A stretch of 64,000 nt of DNA from Labyrinthula sp. Ha (taxonomy: Eukaryota; Sar; Bigyra; Labyrinthulida; Labyrinthulaceae), in NCBI GenBank assembly GCA_015227615.1, contig JAALGZ010000005.1, positions 806,001 through 870,000 on the forward strand, written 5' to 3'. Positions 1-9,228 of the stretch are shown here, piece by piece; positions within the stretch are counted from its first letter, which is position 1; every line of letters begins with the position of its first letter. The notes under the pieces are model-generated. The model was not told the origin of the DNA. It made no database searches and worked only from the letters and a program-made list of their open reading frames with translations. Made by a program: the position numbers and the translations under genes.

Positions 1-159
1 CTTCTGTCTCTTAACAATGCTGGCCTTCACTAATGCAGAAAATTTCAGTTCCAAGAAGTCCTCCTCCCTAGTGAGATGGTAACCATCCGACCTTAGGTTG
101 ATGTGATCTGGGGTTAAGGTAACCTCAATTAGATGAAGCTCTGATATTTGAGCGTTGCT

Positions 160-528
160 TTAACGGATGCACCACGAAGATAAATTCTTTTTTAGAACAC
201 TTTCTATAGATGTTTTCTTTTTGGTTGTTGAAATAGACCCTTCACATTTTGTTTTGATTATCTCCACTAGAGTTTGGGCTTCTTCCCGGTGGTCAATGTT
301 CCCTTCACCAATGCCAGTTTCATTAAATTCATCGGGCATGTTGTCTATGAGATTTGAAACTAAAACTGGAGGTACTTGGCGATCTAGTGGGGGTTTCAAC
401 ACATTGTTAAAATTTTCCGTGTTTAGATCTTCCAACCTTTTAGCGTTGATCCAGTAAACTTGAACATGATCTTCTTTGATGCAAGATTCAGTGGGGGTAA
501 ATACTAGGAGGAAAAATGCCGGCTTCAA
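160..528 (-). pseudogene. Unrecognised ORF remnant
   Basis: This is a minus-strand open stretch of about 122 codons that begins at a TTG and shows no clear start. Its composition is mixed and charged, less hydrophobic than chance AT-rich frames, which suggests former coding DNA. I do not recognise any domain. It lies next to another broken minus-strand frame (1003-1419), so both may belong to one decayed mobile element or gene. The assignment is inference from composition only. Confidence 0.2.
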
Positions 529-1002
529 TGTGATGAACTCTCGAATTAACTGATTCAGACAAAATATAAGTTAAGCGATCTTCGTGATCTACAGACTTGA
601 GAAATACATCTGTAAACTTCTGGTAACAGATTGGGGGCTTTCTTCTATTTTTCGACCTGAATAGAAAATTACGATGGTTTTCTTATTTGTAAAAGTTAGA
701 ATAAGCATCCATGTCCTTGATTTCCTCCTCGTAAGAATTATAAGAGTCATTTAATTTAGAAGAATGATCTTGTAAGATTTAAATAATTTCCTACCATTTC
801 GTCTTTTCCCACGTATAAAAACAAAATACATTGTTGGGAAATGTCATATAAGTCCATTAACGCGAGCTGTAATTACATCCGAATTGTGTACAATGATGTA
901 AAGATAAGATTTTTTTCTTGTAGTGTAGGAATTAGTTTATGCAGATTCCTTAATCAGTTCTCTTAGAGGACCTAGAGCTTCGCAAGCTTCCTTGCCAAAC
1001 TT

Positions 1003-1419
1003 CTAGTCCCGTTTTTCAGCGCGTGGCGCATCTTTGATCTTAAGCCTAACTCCATGGTACTTCAATGTTCGATCTCCAGTAACTAGTTCCTTCACGTCGG
1101 GTGAACTGATATAGAAGAGTCGCTGACCTCCGATATCTAATTGATACGCCTCTTGAACTGAGATTATTTTCGCTGCAGCAACTTTTTCCAAGGATTATCT
1201 TTCACCATCAAACCTCTGAACCTCTTTTATCACTCTTGGCTTTTCCTTTCTGATTTGATATGGTTGAATCAGATGGACGCGTATTAAATTCATGTCAGCG
1301 CCAGTAGCGGTTAAGCCTTGATTCTTTTTGCATTCCTTACAGATAGGCTCAAAGATCATGGCAGCGAAATTTCTAGTCTTGTTGCCGATCCTGCTGACTT
1401 TATTGCAGCTAGACATCAT
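1003..1419 (-). pseudogene. Broken ORF with one in-frame stop
   Basis: Two minus-strand open stretches (1419-1198 and 1194-1003) are in the same frame and separated by a single TAA at 1195-1197. Read through, they make about 138 residues with a CxxC pair near the N-terminus (PICKEC) and a charged C-terminal part. I recognise no family. A single stop in an otherwise open frame suggests a fairly young loss, a fragment of a mobile element, or a sequencing error. Confidence 0.3.
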
Positions 1420-1437
1420 GTTTCATAATTTTTTTTT

Positions 1438-1875
1438 CAAATTATTTGATAATTGTTTTGATTCGGATTATCAATAAAAGAATTGGGATTTTGATTCTTA
1501 TCAAAAGATTCTGATATTATTCCGATTATCAAATGATTTTCAATAATAAGTTAGGCCACATGACCTTGGGCCAAATTGTCCAATAACATGTTTTCTGTAT
1601 ATGCACCGCATGAAAGCTCGTATAAAATGGCAATATGGTCCGGAGATAATCTGGTAATAGGATACAATAGAGCCATACACCAATATTTAGAAGAATTTAT
1701 GTGGTGGCAAAACCAAATACAGATTATTTAGTTGCTTGGCCCAATTTATTATTGCATATCAATTGATTATCAATAATCAACCAAAATGATTAGGCAAGTA
1801 TCAAAATCAATCAACAAGAAAATTATAGGCAAAATTTTTACTGATAAATTATCAATAAATCAATTTCCAACCCTA
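1438..1875 (+). repeat. AT-rich fold-back dispersed repeat, copy A
   Basis: This stretch has related copies in the window: 51218-51666 in reverse orientation, and partial ones near 30333-30440, 52270-52350, 55170-55545 and 60105-60235. Shared blocks include a run around 1452-1520 and the core at 1766-1830 with repeated AATCAA units. The outer roughly 120 bp on each side are imperfect inverted repeats of each other (compare GATTATCAA...CAATAATAAG...GGCC with GGCC...TTATTATTG...TTGATTATC). No ORF is present. It resembles a MITE-like or fold-back element. Confidence 0.5.
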
Positions 1876-2202
1876 TACAGTAATTAAGTCAGCATATATT
1901 GACCGCCATTTAATAGCAGGTAACCTGTTAAATAGTTGCTTGCTGAGTCACGTAATTTTTAATAGCACAGTCATGTTATTTAAATTTTCGCTTCACACTT
2001 CTTTTGGATGTTATATTTGGCTTCTTAACACGTAGTTTCCTATTTCAAGACTAGTTTGGAAAGTGGGCAAATCCTATTCTAAAGTTATATCCCAAGAGAC
2101 CAAGACACGTAATATATTTCAAAGCAAAACATAGCATTATTCTCTGAACAATTCTTGTTTTCATCCAGCTCTAACTAAAGTATTTGACATGTTCCATATT
2201 TC

Positions 2203-2207
2203 AAGTC
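2203..2207. repeat. Target-site duplication, left copy (AAGTC)
   Basis: The five bases AAGTC immediately before the left LTR recur directly after the right LTR at 9901-9905. Five-base duplications are typical of Ty3/gypsy and copia integrases. Confidence 0.8.
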
Positions 2208-2879
2208 TGTTGTGTGTTCCACTGTTATATTGTTTCAGCTTGTGAAGATTTTCGTGTCTGGAGTATGAATTTTGACTCTAAAAACTTTATTTTTGTATAA
2301 GAAGGTTACCTGAGGTATTTACTGTGATAACTAGTTGTTTATGATACTTCTTGAGGTGTTTCTTGAAGGAAATGGAGAGGTTGATGCGATTTGAGAACCC
2401 TGATTTCCGTCTTTTCTGGTTCGTATTTGGTGATATTTCTCGCCCGTGATGAGATCTAAGGGTGGTTTGTCTACCGATGTTTCAATGCTATGAATCTACA
2501 TTTGGTGATATGAAATTGTAATGAAATATCGTTAGTCACGATTGACTAGGAATACTATAAGGGAGATTCATAGAAAGGGATGCACTATGATTACCTATTT
2601 AGTTTATTAATTTCGGTATTGGAAATATTTTGAAATATATCATGTTTAGTTTTTGTGATAGCTAGTTTTTGAGATAAAAGAACAAGCCGTTAACACGAAT
2701 AGGGTTTTGAAGAAGTTTTTTGAAAAAGAAGAAAGTTTTTATTCGTGAGCGAGTTTTTACATATAAAGAGTTAAAGATTTATATTTCTACTTATAATTTT
2801 CTAAAGTTTATTGGTCAAGCTGTGTATTCCTTTCCGCGGACGTCTTAAGAACATACATTAAGAAGACGTAAAGTACAAT
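2208..2879 (+). repeat. Left LTR
   Basis: Direct copy of 9229-9900, beginning TGTTGTGTG and ending ACAAT; offset between copies is 7021. By eye the only difference is A at 2875 versus G at 9896. A TATAAAG box lies at 2762-2768 and an imperfect hairpin sequence near 2839-2870 (GACGTC...AAGACGT). The end point is set by the target duplication. Confidence 0.93.
2762..2768 (+). promoter_or_regulatory. TATA-like box in left LTR
   Basis: TATAAAG lies about 190 bp upstream of the first ATG of the element's ORF1 (2952). It is the best candidate core promoter for the genomic RNA. Position and sequence are seen; function is inferred. Confidence 0.45.
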
Positions 2880-2892
2880 ATTGCAATATTGT
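2875..2892. other. 18-bp perfect palindrome across the LTR/internal junction
   Basis: The sequence ACAATATTGCAATATTGT reads the same on both strands and spans the LTR end at 2879. It sits where a tRNA primer-binding site is normally found, and no TGG-type primer site follows. The right LTR lacks this palindrome because the junction differs there and it has G at the position equivalent to 2875. Confidence 0.75.
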
Positions 2893-2951
2893 GAATTTGA
2901 GGAAAACTTTTAAGGCTTTTTTAGTTACCAGATACTTTATTGATAAGAGAA

Positions 2952-5306
2952 ATGACTACGACAGATAGGGCTCCTAATATGAAGCAAATAATGAAAATGT
3001 TTGAAGAAATTTTGTTAAAGCAGGAAGAATATTCCCAGAAAAAGATTAAAGCAATCGTTCAATCCCTCGCTGGGATGAACGCGAATATTGATACATTGGA
3101 AAGCTTTTCTTTAAAAAAGATGCAGAAATTTGTTAGACAATATGAGAAGCAAAGTAAAGATACAAGGAAGTACATAAACCTGAAGGATAAGTTGGAAACT
3201 GATGTATATAGCCAATTGGAATATTTGGGAAAGACTAATTCTAATGAAGAGATAATCGAAGCTTTGAAGAAGAAAATTTTAGAGATAAAACTGCGAGATG
3301 TTGGTAGTGCGGAGGCACTTTTAAAGCAAGAAGTAACTTTCAGGAATGGAATCGATGAGGAGGAAGCTGTCGAAATTTTATTCAGGGAAGTAGACGAGAC
3401 GTTGGAATCGCTCCCTGAAGAGGCAGAAAAGAAGCCAAAAAAGATAGCCGAGACCATTTTCGATCTATTACCCAGTTATATCTGGGTTAAGAAGGATGAT
3501 TTGAATATGAAGCCGCGTTTGAAAGAAGCAAATCGGTTAGCGTTGAAGAAGTATGTGTTGAAGAATATCCCACCGAGGCATGTCAGAAAAGAGTTAAATG
3601 AGTTTTATGCTTGGAAGAAAGCGGGAAAACCAGGACTGGGGGCTACCAAGAGGCCAAAGTATGCAGTAAAGTCTGCTGCGCCAGCAAAGAGACCAGATGT
3701 ACCCGACGTGGATGAGCTCTTATGCGACCACGATTGGATTTATGGGCATACTAGGAAATTCTGTTATGCTTTGAAAGCAAAAAAACCAGCAGAGACTTTT
3801 CCAGGGCGAGGAGAAATGGAAAGAAGACTGGCAGCATACAGAGCTAAGAGAAATAAGAGCCATGTAATACCTGCGAGAAAGATTGATATGAAGGCGGAGA
3901 AAAGTAGTTTGGAGAGAAAGGCTGAAGAATGTTTTGGGGCAAACCAGTTATTAGCCCTCGATGAATGCCCTAAGGGTTTTTTCTCTGAGAAGGAAAAGAA
4001 GAAGGTACGCAATGCTAGTGTTGTAAAGTTTGGCAGCGTACTGGAGAAATTAGATGGGGAAGATGGGAAAGTGAGTCAGGTGACAACAGGGAGAAATAAC
4101 TCCGTTATTCAAGTGGAGTTTTCGGGGATAACCCTCACAGGGTTGTTAGATTCAGGAGCTTTTAGAAGCGTGATGAATGGGAAGCAAAAAAGTCGATGTG
4201 ATAAGTTGAAGACTTTGGATAAGCCCATTCGTGTGCAAGCAGCCGGAGGTGTGATATACCCGGTACATGAGGTTGGCTTTGTTATGGAAATGAGTTTGAA
4301 GAGTAATAACCCCGGGCTGAATACTTTCAAGTTGAAGGATGTCGAGCTAATGATCTTAGAAGTTCCCGAATGGGACGATATTATTCTAGGAAACGACATT
4401 TTAAGCCGATATGGGTTGGACCCCCTCAGCGCTTTGGAGAGAAGAATGGGGGAGGGGAAGTCAGATGAACCGAGAACGAACTTAGCGCAGTGGTTCGTGG
4501 AGGTGGTAGGAAAGGAGTCAGTGAAAGTGAAATCCATTGGCCTGCAGGAAGGATACCCCTATAATAAAAACGGGATACCTCCAGAAGTCTTCGGATGGGA
4601 CTGGCCTGAAGAGGATGAGTTTTTAGGAATAGAAAATATCGATGTAGGAGTTGGGGCAGATATTTTAGATAAGAAGAAGGATGATCAGCGTATGAAGGAA
4701 TTGGTTTTTAAGAAAGCGGAGGAGTTACCACTTGACAGCTTTGGAGGCTCTGTAATATGGAAAAAGAAGTTTCAAGGTTTATTTGCTGGAAATCCTGAAG
4801 CTTTCGGAGACTCAAAAAGCTACACTCAATTGTCCGATATACACCCCATCCGCTGTGATATTTTTGAAGGAACCTATGTAGGGGTTCAGAAACAATTGCC
4901 ATTGGGGCAAGAGCAAGAAGATTTTTTATTTAAGCGGATTGAGCACATGTTACGCGCAGGAATCATTGAGGTCAATAAAAACCCCACCACGGCCATGAGC
5001 GTTCTAGTGGTACCAAAGAAAGGGCCCAAACGCTTTAGGTTAGTGGTGGATTTTAGGCCTTTGAACAGGGTGACCAAGAAGGTTACGAATACTCTACCAA
5101 AAATTGAAGTGCAGCTAGACAGGGTGAAGGGGAATAATTTTTTTGCCGGATTTGATTTACTCTCCGGTTTCGATTATTTAGCCTGCGAAAAGCAAGCTGG
5201 AGAATATTTTACGTTCACTACCCCTTGGGGAGTATCCTACTCGTTCTTAGGAGCTCCTCAAGGTTGGTGTAACACCCCTAGTTTTATTTTCTATGAGGCA
5301 AATTGA
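2952..5306 (+). CDS. Retrotransposon ORF1: gag-like region, protease and 5' part of reverse transcriptase
   Basis: The ORF opens from 2940 (TTG); the first ATG is at 2952, giving about 784 residues (numbers below count from 2940). Residues 1-250 are charged and helical, gag-like. A degenerate zinc knuckle follows (CDHDWIYGHTRKFC) with CCHC spacing but Asp in place of the second Cys. An aspartic protease has active site LLDSGA (D404) and a later ILGND segment (481-488). The reverse transcriptase starts near residue 650, with motif A FDLLSGF (D739) and motif B GAPQGWCNTPS. The frame stops at 5304-5306 before the catalytic DD motif, which lies in the next ORF one frame over. Gag and pol are therefore in one frame up to this break, which is unlike a normal gag/pol frameshift. 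The break is most simply a single-base indel in the T-rich run 5283-5290. Confidence 0.9.
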   Translation: MTTTDRAPNMKQIMKMFEEILLKQEEYSQKKIKAIVQSLAGMNANIDTLESFSLKKMQKFVRQYEKQSKDTRKYINLKDKLETDVYSQLEYLGKTNSNEEIIEALKKKILEIKLRDVGSAEALLKQEVTFRNGIDEEEAVEILFREVDETLESLPEEAEKKPKKIAETIFDLLPSYIWVKKDDLNMKPRLKEANRLALKKYVLKNIPPRHVRKELNEFYAWKKAGKPGLGATKRPKYAVKSAAPAKRPDVPDVDELLCDHDWIYGHTRKFCYALKAKKPAETFPGRGEMERRLAAYRAKRNKSHVIPARKIDMKAEKSSLERKAEECFGANQLLALDECPKGFFSEKEKKKVRNASVVKFGSVLEKLDGEDGKVSQVTTGRNNSVIQVEFSGITLTGLLDSGAFRSVMNGKQKSRCDKLKTLDKPIRVQAAGGVIYPVHEVGFVMEMSLKSNNPGLNTFKLKDVELMILEVPEWDDIILGNDILSRYGLDPLSALERRMGEGKSDEPRTNLAQWFVEVVGKESVKVKSIGLQEGYPYNKNGIPPEVFGWDWPEEDEFLGIENIDVGVGADILDKKKDDQRMKELVFKKAEELPLDSFGGSVIWKKKFQGLFAGNPEAFGDSKSYTQLSDIHPIRCDIFEGTYVGVQKQLPLGQEQEDFLFKRIEHMLRAGIIEVNKNPTTAMSVLVVPKKGPKRFRLVVDFRPLNRVTKKVTNTLPKIEVQLDRVKGNNFFAGFDLLSGFDYLACEKQAGEYFTFTTPWGVSYSFLGAPQGWCNTPSFIFYEAN

Positions 5307-8300
5307 GGAGGTGTTGATGCCTTGTGAGCTTTGGCCGAAGAAAGGATTGCAATGGATTGACGACTCCATTATCATGGGGGATACATTGCAGGAACTTTAT
5401 GATAATACGTCGAAATTCTTACAGCAGATTAAGAAAAAGAACTTGAGGCTGAATCTGGAAAAATGCGAATTAGTGTCGAATAAGTTAACGTTCTGTGGCA
5501 GGGAAGTGGATAAAAGCGGCTGGAAATTTGACAACTGTTATGCAAAAGGTTTACTAGATAGGGTGAAACCCGTATATCTCCATGAACTAGCACAACTTAT
5601 TTACACTGCTAACTTCATTTCAGCATCGATACCAGGTTTTTCAAGAATCCGCAAGTTGTTGTTGGGGAGTAACAAGATTACAGGTAAGTTAAAGAACCTA
5701 GAAAGGAGAAAGGTAGTTGTAGATTGGACTGAAGAGATGAACAAGTCTTATGATGAAATGATTGTGGCGATAAAGGAGTCCATGACTCATTCTTTGGGAT
5801 ATTATGAACCTGAAGAAGATGTTTACCTTTTTACCGATGCCTGTGACAGATTTTACAGCTTGTTTATTACTCAGACTGCGGAAGAAGTGGATAGAATGAA
5901 ACCGTTTCTTAGCAATTTTAGAGTTATCGCTATGAGCTCGGGAAGTTTCAGTGGATCTTCATTAAAATGGCATATTTCCTGCAAGGAACTTTTCCCCGTA
6001 TTAATGTCAGTGAAGAAGTTTCCATATTATTTAAAATACAATATTAAAGAAAAGGTCCTATTTACTGACCATAAAAATTTAGTGCAAGTGCTGAACCCGA
6101 AGGAAGCGAAGCTCAAGTCTCGTGTTTCGAGACTTAACAGATGGGCGATGGAATTTATGGAGCTGAATCTGATAGTCTATCATCTAGATGGATATCAGAA
6201 CATCCCTGCAGATTGCTTGTCAAGATGGTTGAATCCGAAATACAGAGACAGTGGAATGGATTTGGATGTTATTTGTAAAGCTATATCTAGAACTGAGGAT
6301 AGAAGCACAGAACTTGATTTCTGGAGATCCATTGACCTGTTACACGTTTCACCACGACATCCTGGAAGTTTGAATCTTTTAGATGCTGGATGGCAGAATA
6401 TAGATGACGATCTCTTATTGAAGTTGCAAGCTAAAGACACTGGAAAAAGTGCTCAGGAATTATTTAAAAAGGATGGAAAGCTGGTAATCACTAAATCTAT
6501 GATACCACTTGTATTGCTTCACACTCATATTTTGTATAACCATGGTTCTAAGATGACAGAAACCGATTTTATAAAGAAGAGTTACTTCATGGAAAAGGAA
6601 CTAAAAACTTTATTTAATGATGCTCATAGTGCTTTTAGAAGACAGTGCATGCACTGTCAAAAGCCGAGCTTAATAGTAAGACGCCCTTTTAATATAACAG
6701 AGTGGGGTGCAAAAGCTGGGGAAGTACTTTTATCCGACTTCCTTTACGTTAATTCAAAAGGCTGGATATTAACTCTGGTTGACAGCCTTACCAGAACAAC
6801 TATTTTAAGGTATTGTAAAAAGGCAACTGCTGATCAGTTGGTCTCTATATTATGGGATTGGAACAGTGTATTCCAGCTAAGGGATCAGTTCACCTTGGTG
6901 ACTGACAAGGGTTCCCCTTTTACTGCAGGTGTAGTTGAGAAATTTCTAAAGGATAGTGGTTGCATGCACAAATTCACCGCTACATATGTATCACATACTA
7001 CGGGTGCAGTCGAAGTCCAAAATAGACAAATCTTGAAACATCTACGAAGTTTACTCAGCGAGTTTGGTCTTGGAAATGAGGATTGGCCTGATATTTTGCC
7101 AATGATTCAGACGTTTGTAAACCAGACACCTCTCACTTGTAGGGGATCTAAGCTGTCTCCATTACAACTTATGATTGGAGTGGATGAAAAACGATGTGCT
7201 TTAGGTAGTGTCTACAAGAATATGGAAATATCTGATTTTAAGAAGCTAGAAAAAGCTGCAGTAGATCTCCGTTCGAAGTTGATGATATTACAGAAGAAAG
7301 CGAGTGACTGTGGATTAGAATACAGAGCTAAAAATAATTTAAGAAGAAGTGGAAAAACTAAGCCGATCTTTTTCCATCCGGGAGAATATGTTTGGTTGTC
7401 TGAAAAAGAAGTAGCGTCGGGTAATAAAGACAAAGCTAAACCACGTTGGTGCGGACCCTATCAAATCCTCAGGGTCATTAGTGAGCACATTTATGAGGTA
7501 CAAGATGTAGATGGAAAGATAAAAGTAAGGCATTCTACTTTACTTATTCCTTTTGCTCCTGTGGGGTTTTTACCTAATCCAGCTACTAAATTAACTTATC
7601 GAATGGATAAAGGAACACTTGAAGTAATAAGTTTAGATAAACTTGCTAAGGATGGTGAGGGAAATTTAACTTTTGAAGTGTGTTGGCGCGGTTTTGGTAT
7701 GTCGGAGAATACACATGAGCCAGTAACTACGATGTATGAAGATATCCCTCAGCTAGTTGAGACTTTTATTTTAGAGAACCCTGGGCCTTTGACGAAAGAG
7801 CTTGTTCAATATTTGAAGGTTTTATATCCTGACAAGTTTGAAGTTGATGTTGATGTGAGAGCTTTATATGCTATGGACCCTACTGAAGAATCTTCTTATC
7901 ATAAAAAGTTAGTGTATGGAAAAATCATAATAAATGTTACAGGAGAGTGGCAAAGGTTGAATTGGTCTACTTTTGAGACAGAGGCTTCGAGACGAGGTGT
8001 TTTAAGTAGAGGCTTTGGCGACTTTGCTGGTTTGAAGGAGTTTGTTCCAGGCAAGAATAAGCAACAGATTTATACTAAGTTGCAGAAGATGACAGGAAGA
8101 CAGAGTTTAAAATCCTATCATGGATTACATTTGGATGTCAATATTTTGAGGCAGGATAATCTACGTTTTACTGGGGAACAGTATTATATTCATAAGACGC
8201 CTATAAGCAGTAAGCAGGCATTGATGATGAAGTATCTATTTAAATTGAAATATGCAAAGCAACATGAGGAAGTATGTAAGGAAGAGAAGAAGATTAAGTT

Positions 8301-9204
8301 ACAAGTTTTTAATCTTACTTATGCTCACGGGGTACAACAGATGTTGAAATATATTAGTAATACTGACACAGATTTAGTTTCTTGTTTTCCAAGATACTCT
8401 GGATCAAAGGAAAAATTTTGTAGTTTTTTGAGAACTTTATGGAGTGATTTAAAGAAAAGGGAAAAAGATATATCAGCTGCTGTGAATAGGTTGGAATGTA
8501 TGATTGAAAGTGGCAAGAATATTCCTAGAGAGACTGAAGAATTTAGTGTGGAACAATGTAAGACTCCGAACCTCTTGAAAATTGATTTAAAGAAACTGAA
8601 TTGTATTGTATTTAAATGGGGAGTAAGAAATATTGGAAGTTTTTTCTCTGGTGATGTAAGAGATTTTCTTTGTCATACAAAGGAAAAATATGATATTGTA
8701 GTTGTGGATCCTCCTTGGAGAGTATTCTCGGGAGATCCAGTCAGAGGTCCTGCAGTAACGTATACTACGCTAAGTGATCTGGAAATTGGAGAGTTGGATT
8801 TAAGTAGGGTTCTGGAAAATACGTTATGTTGTGTTTGGGTGGTGAAAGGAAAAGAGAAGGTAGTGGAGACTTTATTTTTGAGGAATGGTATACGAAGAAT
8901 GGGTCGGTTCATCTGGGTTAAGACAAATGGGTATGATAAGATTTTGTCAACTTTAGGGAATCTCACTATGAGATGCACGGAAGAATGCATCCTGGGTGTT
9001 AAAGGCAATTTACCAGCAGTGTTACTTACCAGATCTTTAGGCAAAGAGATTTTATATGGAAGACGCACAGGGAATGCTGAAAAACCAATTGAGTTATATG
9101 AGTTACTCGAAAAGAATTGTGCAAAAAATGCTCGTTTCTTGGAATTATTTGGCAGGAAAAATAATTTGAGAAAAAACCGGTTCACTGTGGGTAACGAACT
9201 TTAA
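5293..9204 (+). CDS. Retrotransposon ORF2: RT C-terminus, RNase H, integrase, chromodomain, SANT-like, MT-A70 methyltransferase
   Basis: The 1303-residue ORF overlaps the end of ORF1 in the +1 frame; its ATG is internal to the RT domain, so it is not a natural start. RT motif C is WIDDS (D23, D24). RNase H residues are D182, E232, D259 and D307. The integrase has an HHCC-type zinc region near 400-455 ending CMHC, then D482, D538 and E574 (DD35E), and a GPY module (RWCGPYQI, about 715). A chromodomain follows at about 770-830 (CWRGFGMSENTHEP). Residues 891-950 look SANT/Myb-like (FVPGKNKQQIYTKLQKM). The C-terminal 200 residues are an MT-A70 methyltransferase with catalytic D1139PPW, YTTLSDLEI after it, KPIELYELLE, and the terminal ELFGRK...GNEL block. 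This family transfers methyl groups from S-adenosylmethionine to adenine N6 in RNA or DNA. Substrate here is unknown. Confidence 0.92.
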   Translation: MRQIEEVLMPCELWPKKGLQWIDDSIIMGDTLQELYDNTSKFLQQIKKKNLRLNLEKCELVSNKLTFCGREVDKSGWKFDNCYAKGLLDRVKPVYLHELAQLIYTANFISASIPGFSRIRKLLLGSNKITGKLKNLERRKVVVDWTEEMNKSYDEMIVAIKESMTHSLGYYEPEEDVYLFTDACDRFYSLFITQTAEEVDRMKPFLSNFRVIAMSSGSFSGSSLKWHISCKELFPVLMSVKKFPYYLKYNIKEKVLFTDHKNLVQVLNPKEAKLKSRVSRLNRWAMEFMELNLIVYHLDGYQNIPADCLSRWLNPKYRDSGMDLDVICKAISRTEDRSTELDFWRSIDLLHVSPRHPGSLNLLDAGWQNIDDDLLLKLQAKDTGKSAQELFKKDGKLVITKSMIPLVLLHTHILYNHGSKMTETDFIKKSYFMEKELKTLFNDAHSAFRRQCMHCQKPSLIVRRPFNITEWGAKAGEVLLSDFLYVNSKGWILTLVDSLTRTTILRYCKKATADQLVSILWDWNSVFQLRDQFTLVTDKGSPFTAGVVEKFLKDSGCMHKFTATYVSHTTGAVEVQNRQILKHLRSLLSEFGLGNEDWPDILPMIQTFVNQTPLTCRGSKLSPLQLMIGVDEKRCALGSVYKNMEISDFKKLEKAAVDLRSKLMILQKKASDCGLEYRAKNNLRRSGKTKPIFFHPGEYVWLSEKEVASGNKDKAKPRWCGPYQILRVISEHIYEVQDVDGKIKVRHSTLLIPFAPVGFLPNPATKLTYRMDKGTLEVISLDKLAKDGEGNLTFEVCWRGFGMSENTHEPVTTMYEDIPQLVETFILENPGPLTKELVQYLKVLYPDKFEVDVDVRALYAMDPTEESSYHKKLVYGKIIINVTGEWQRLNWSTFETEASRRGVLSRGFGDFAGLKEFVPGKNKQQIYTKLQKMTGRQSLKSYHGLHLDVNILRQDNLRFTGEQYYIHKTPISSKQALMMKYLFKLKYAKQHEEVCKEEKKIKLQVFNLTYAHGVQQMLKYISNTDTDLVSCFPRYSGSKEKFCSFLRTLWSDLKKREKDISAAVNRLECMIESGKNIPRETEEFSVEQCKTPNLLKIDLKKLNCIVFKWGVRNIGSFFSGDVRDFLCHTKEKYDIVVVDPPWRVFSGDPVRGPAVTYTTLSDLEIGELDLSRVLENTLCCVWVVKGKEKVVETLFLRNGIRRMGRFIWVKTNGYDKILSTLGNLTMRCTEECILGVKGNLPAVLLTRSLGKEILYGRRTGNAEKPIELYELLEKNCAKNARFLELFGRKNNLRKNRFTVGNEL

Positions 9205-9217
9205 GATATGTTACGCT

Positions 9218-9228
9218 GAAAGGGGCAA
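9218..9228 (+). other. Polypurine tract
   Basis: GAAAGGGGCAA lies immediately upstream of the right LTR, as expected for the plus-strand primer of LTR retrotransposons. It is purine-rich except for one C. Confidence 0.7.

Larger units (their letters stand above)
1..2202. other. Left flank without an intact gene
   Basis: No intact gene is visible here. Positions 1-1419 hold short minus-strand reading frames with coding-like composition that are broken by stops. Positions 1438-1875 hold an AT-rich fold-back repeat described separately. Positions 1876-2202 show nothing recognisable. The retrotransposon begins immediately after this stretch. Confidence 0.5.

Noticed and set aside
5262-5300. A mini-intron that would reconcile the two retrotransposon frames
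   Set aside because: Possible GT...AG pairs of suitable length would remove RT motif B residues that are conserved, so an intron is unlikely.
5283-5306. Programmed +1 frameshift between ORF1 and ORF2
   Set aside because: Known gag/pol shifts lie before the protease. This one cuts between RT motifs B and C, so a lesion or read error is simpler.
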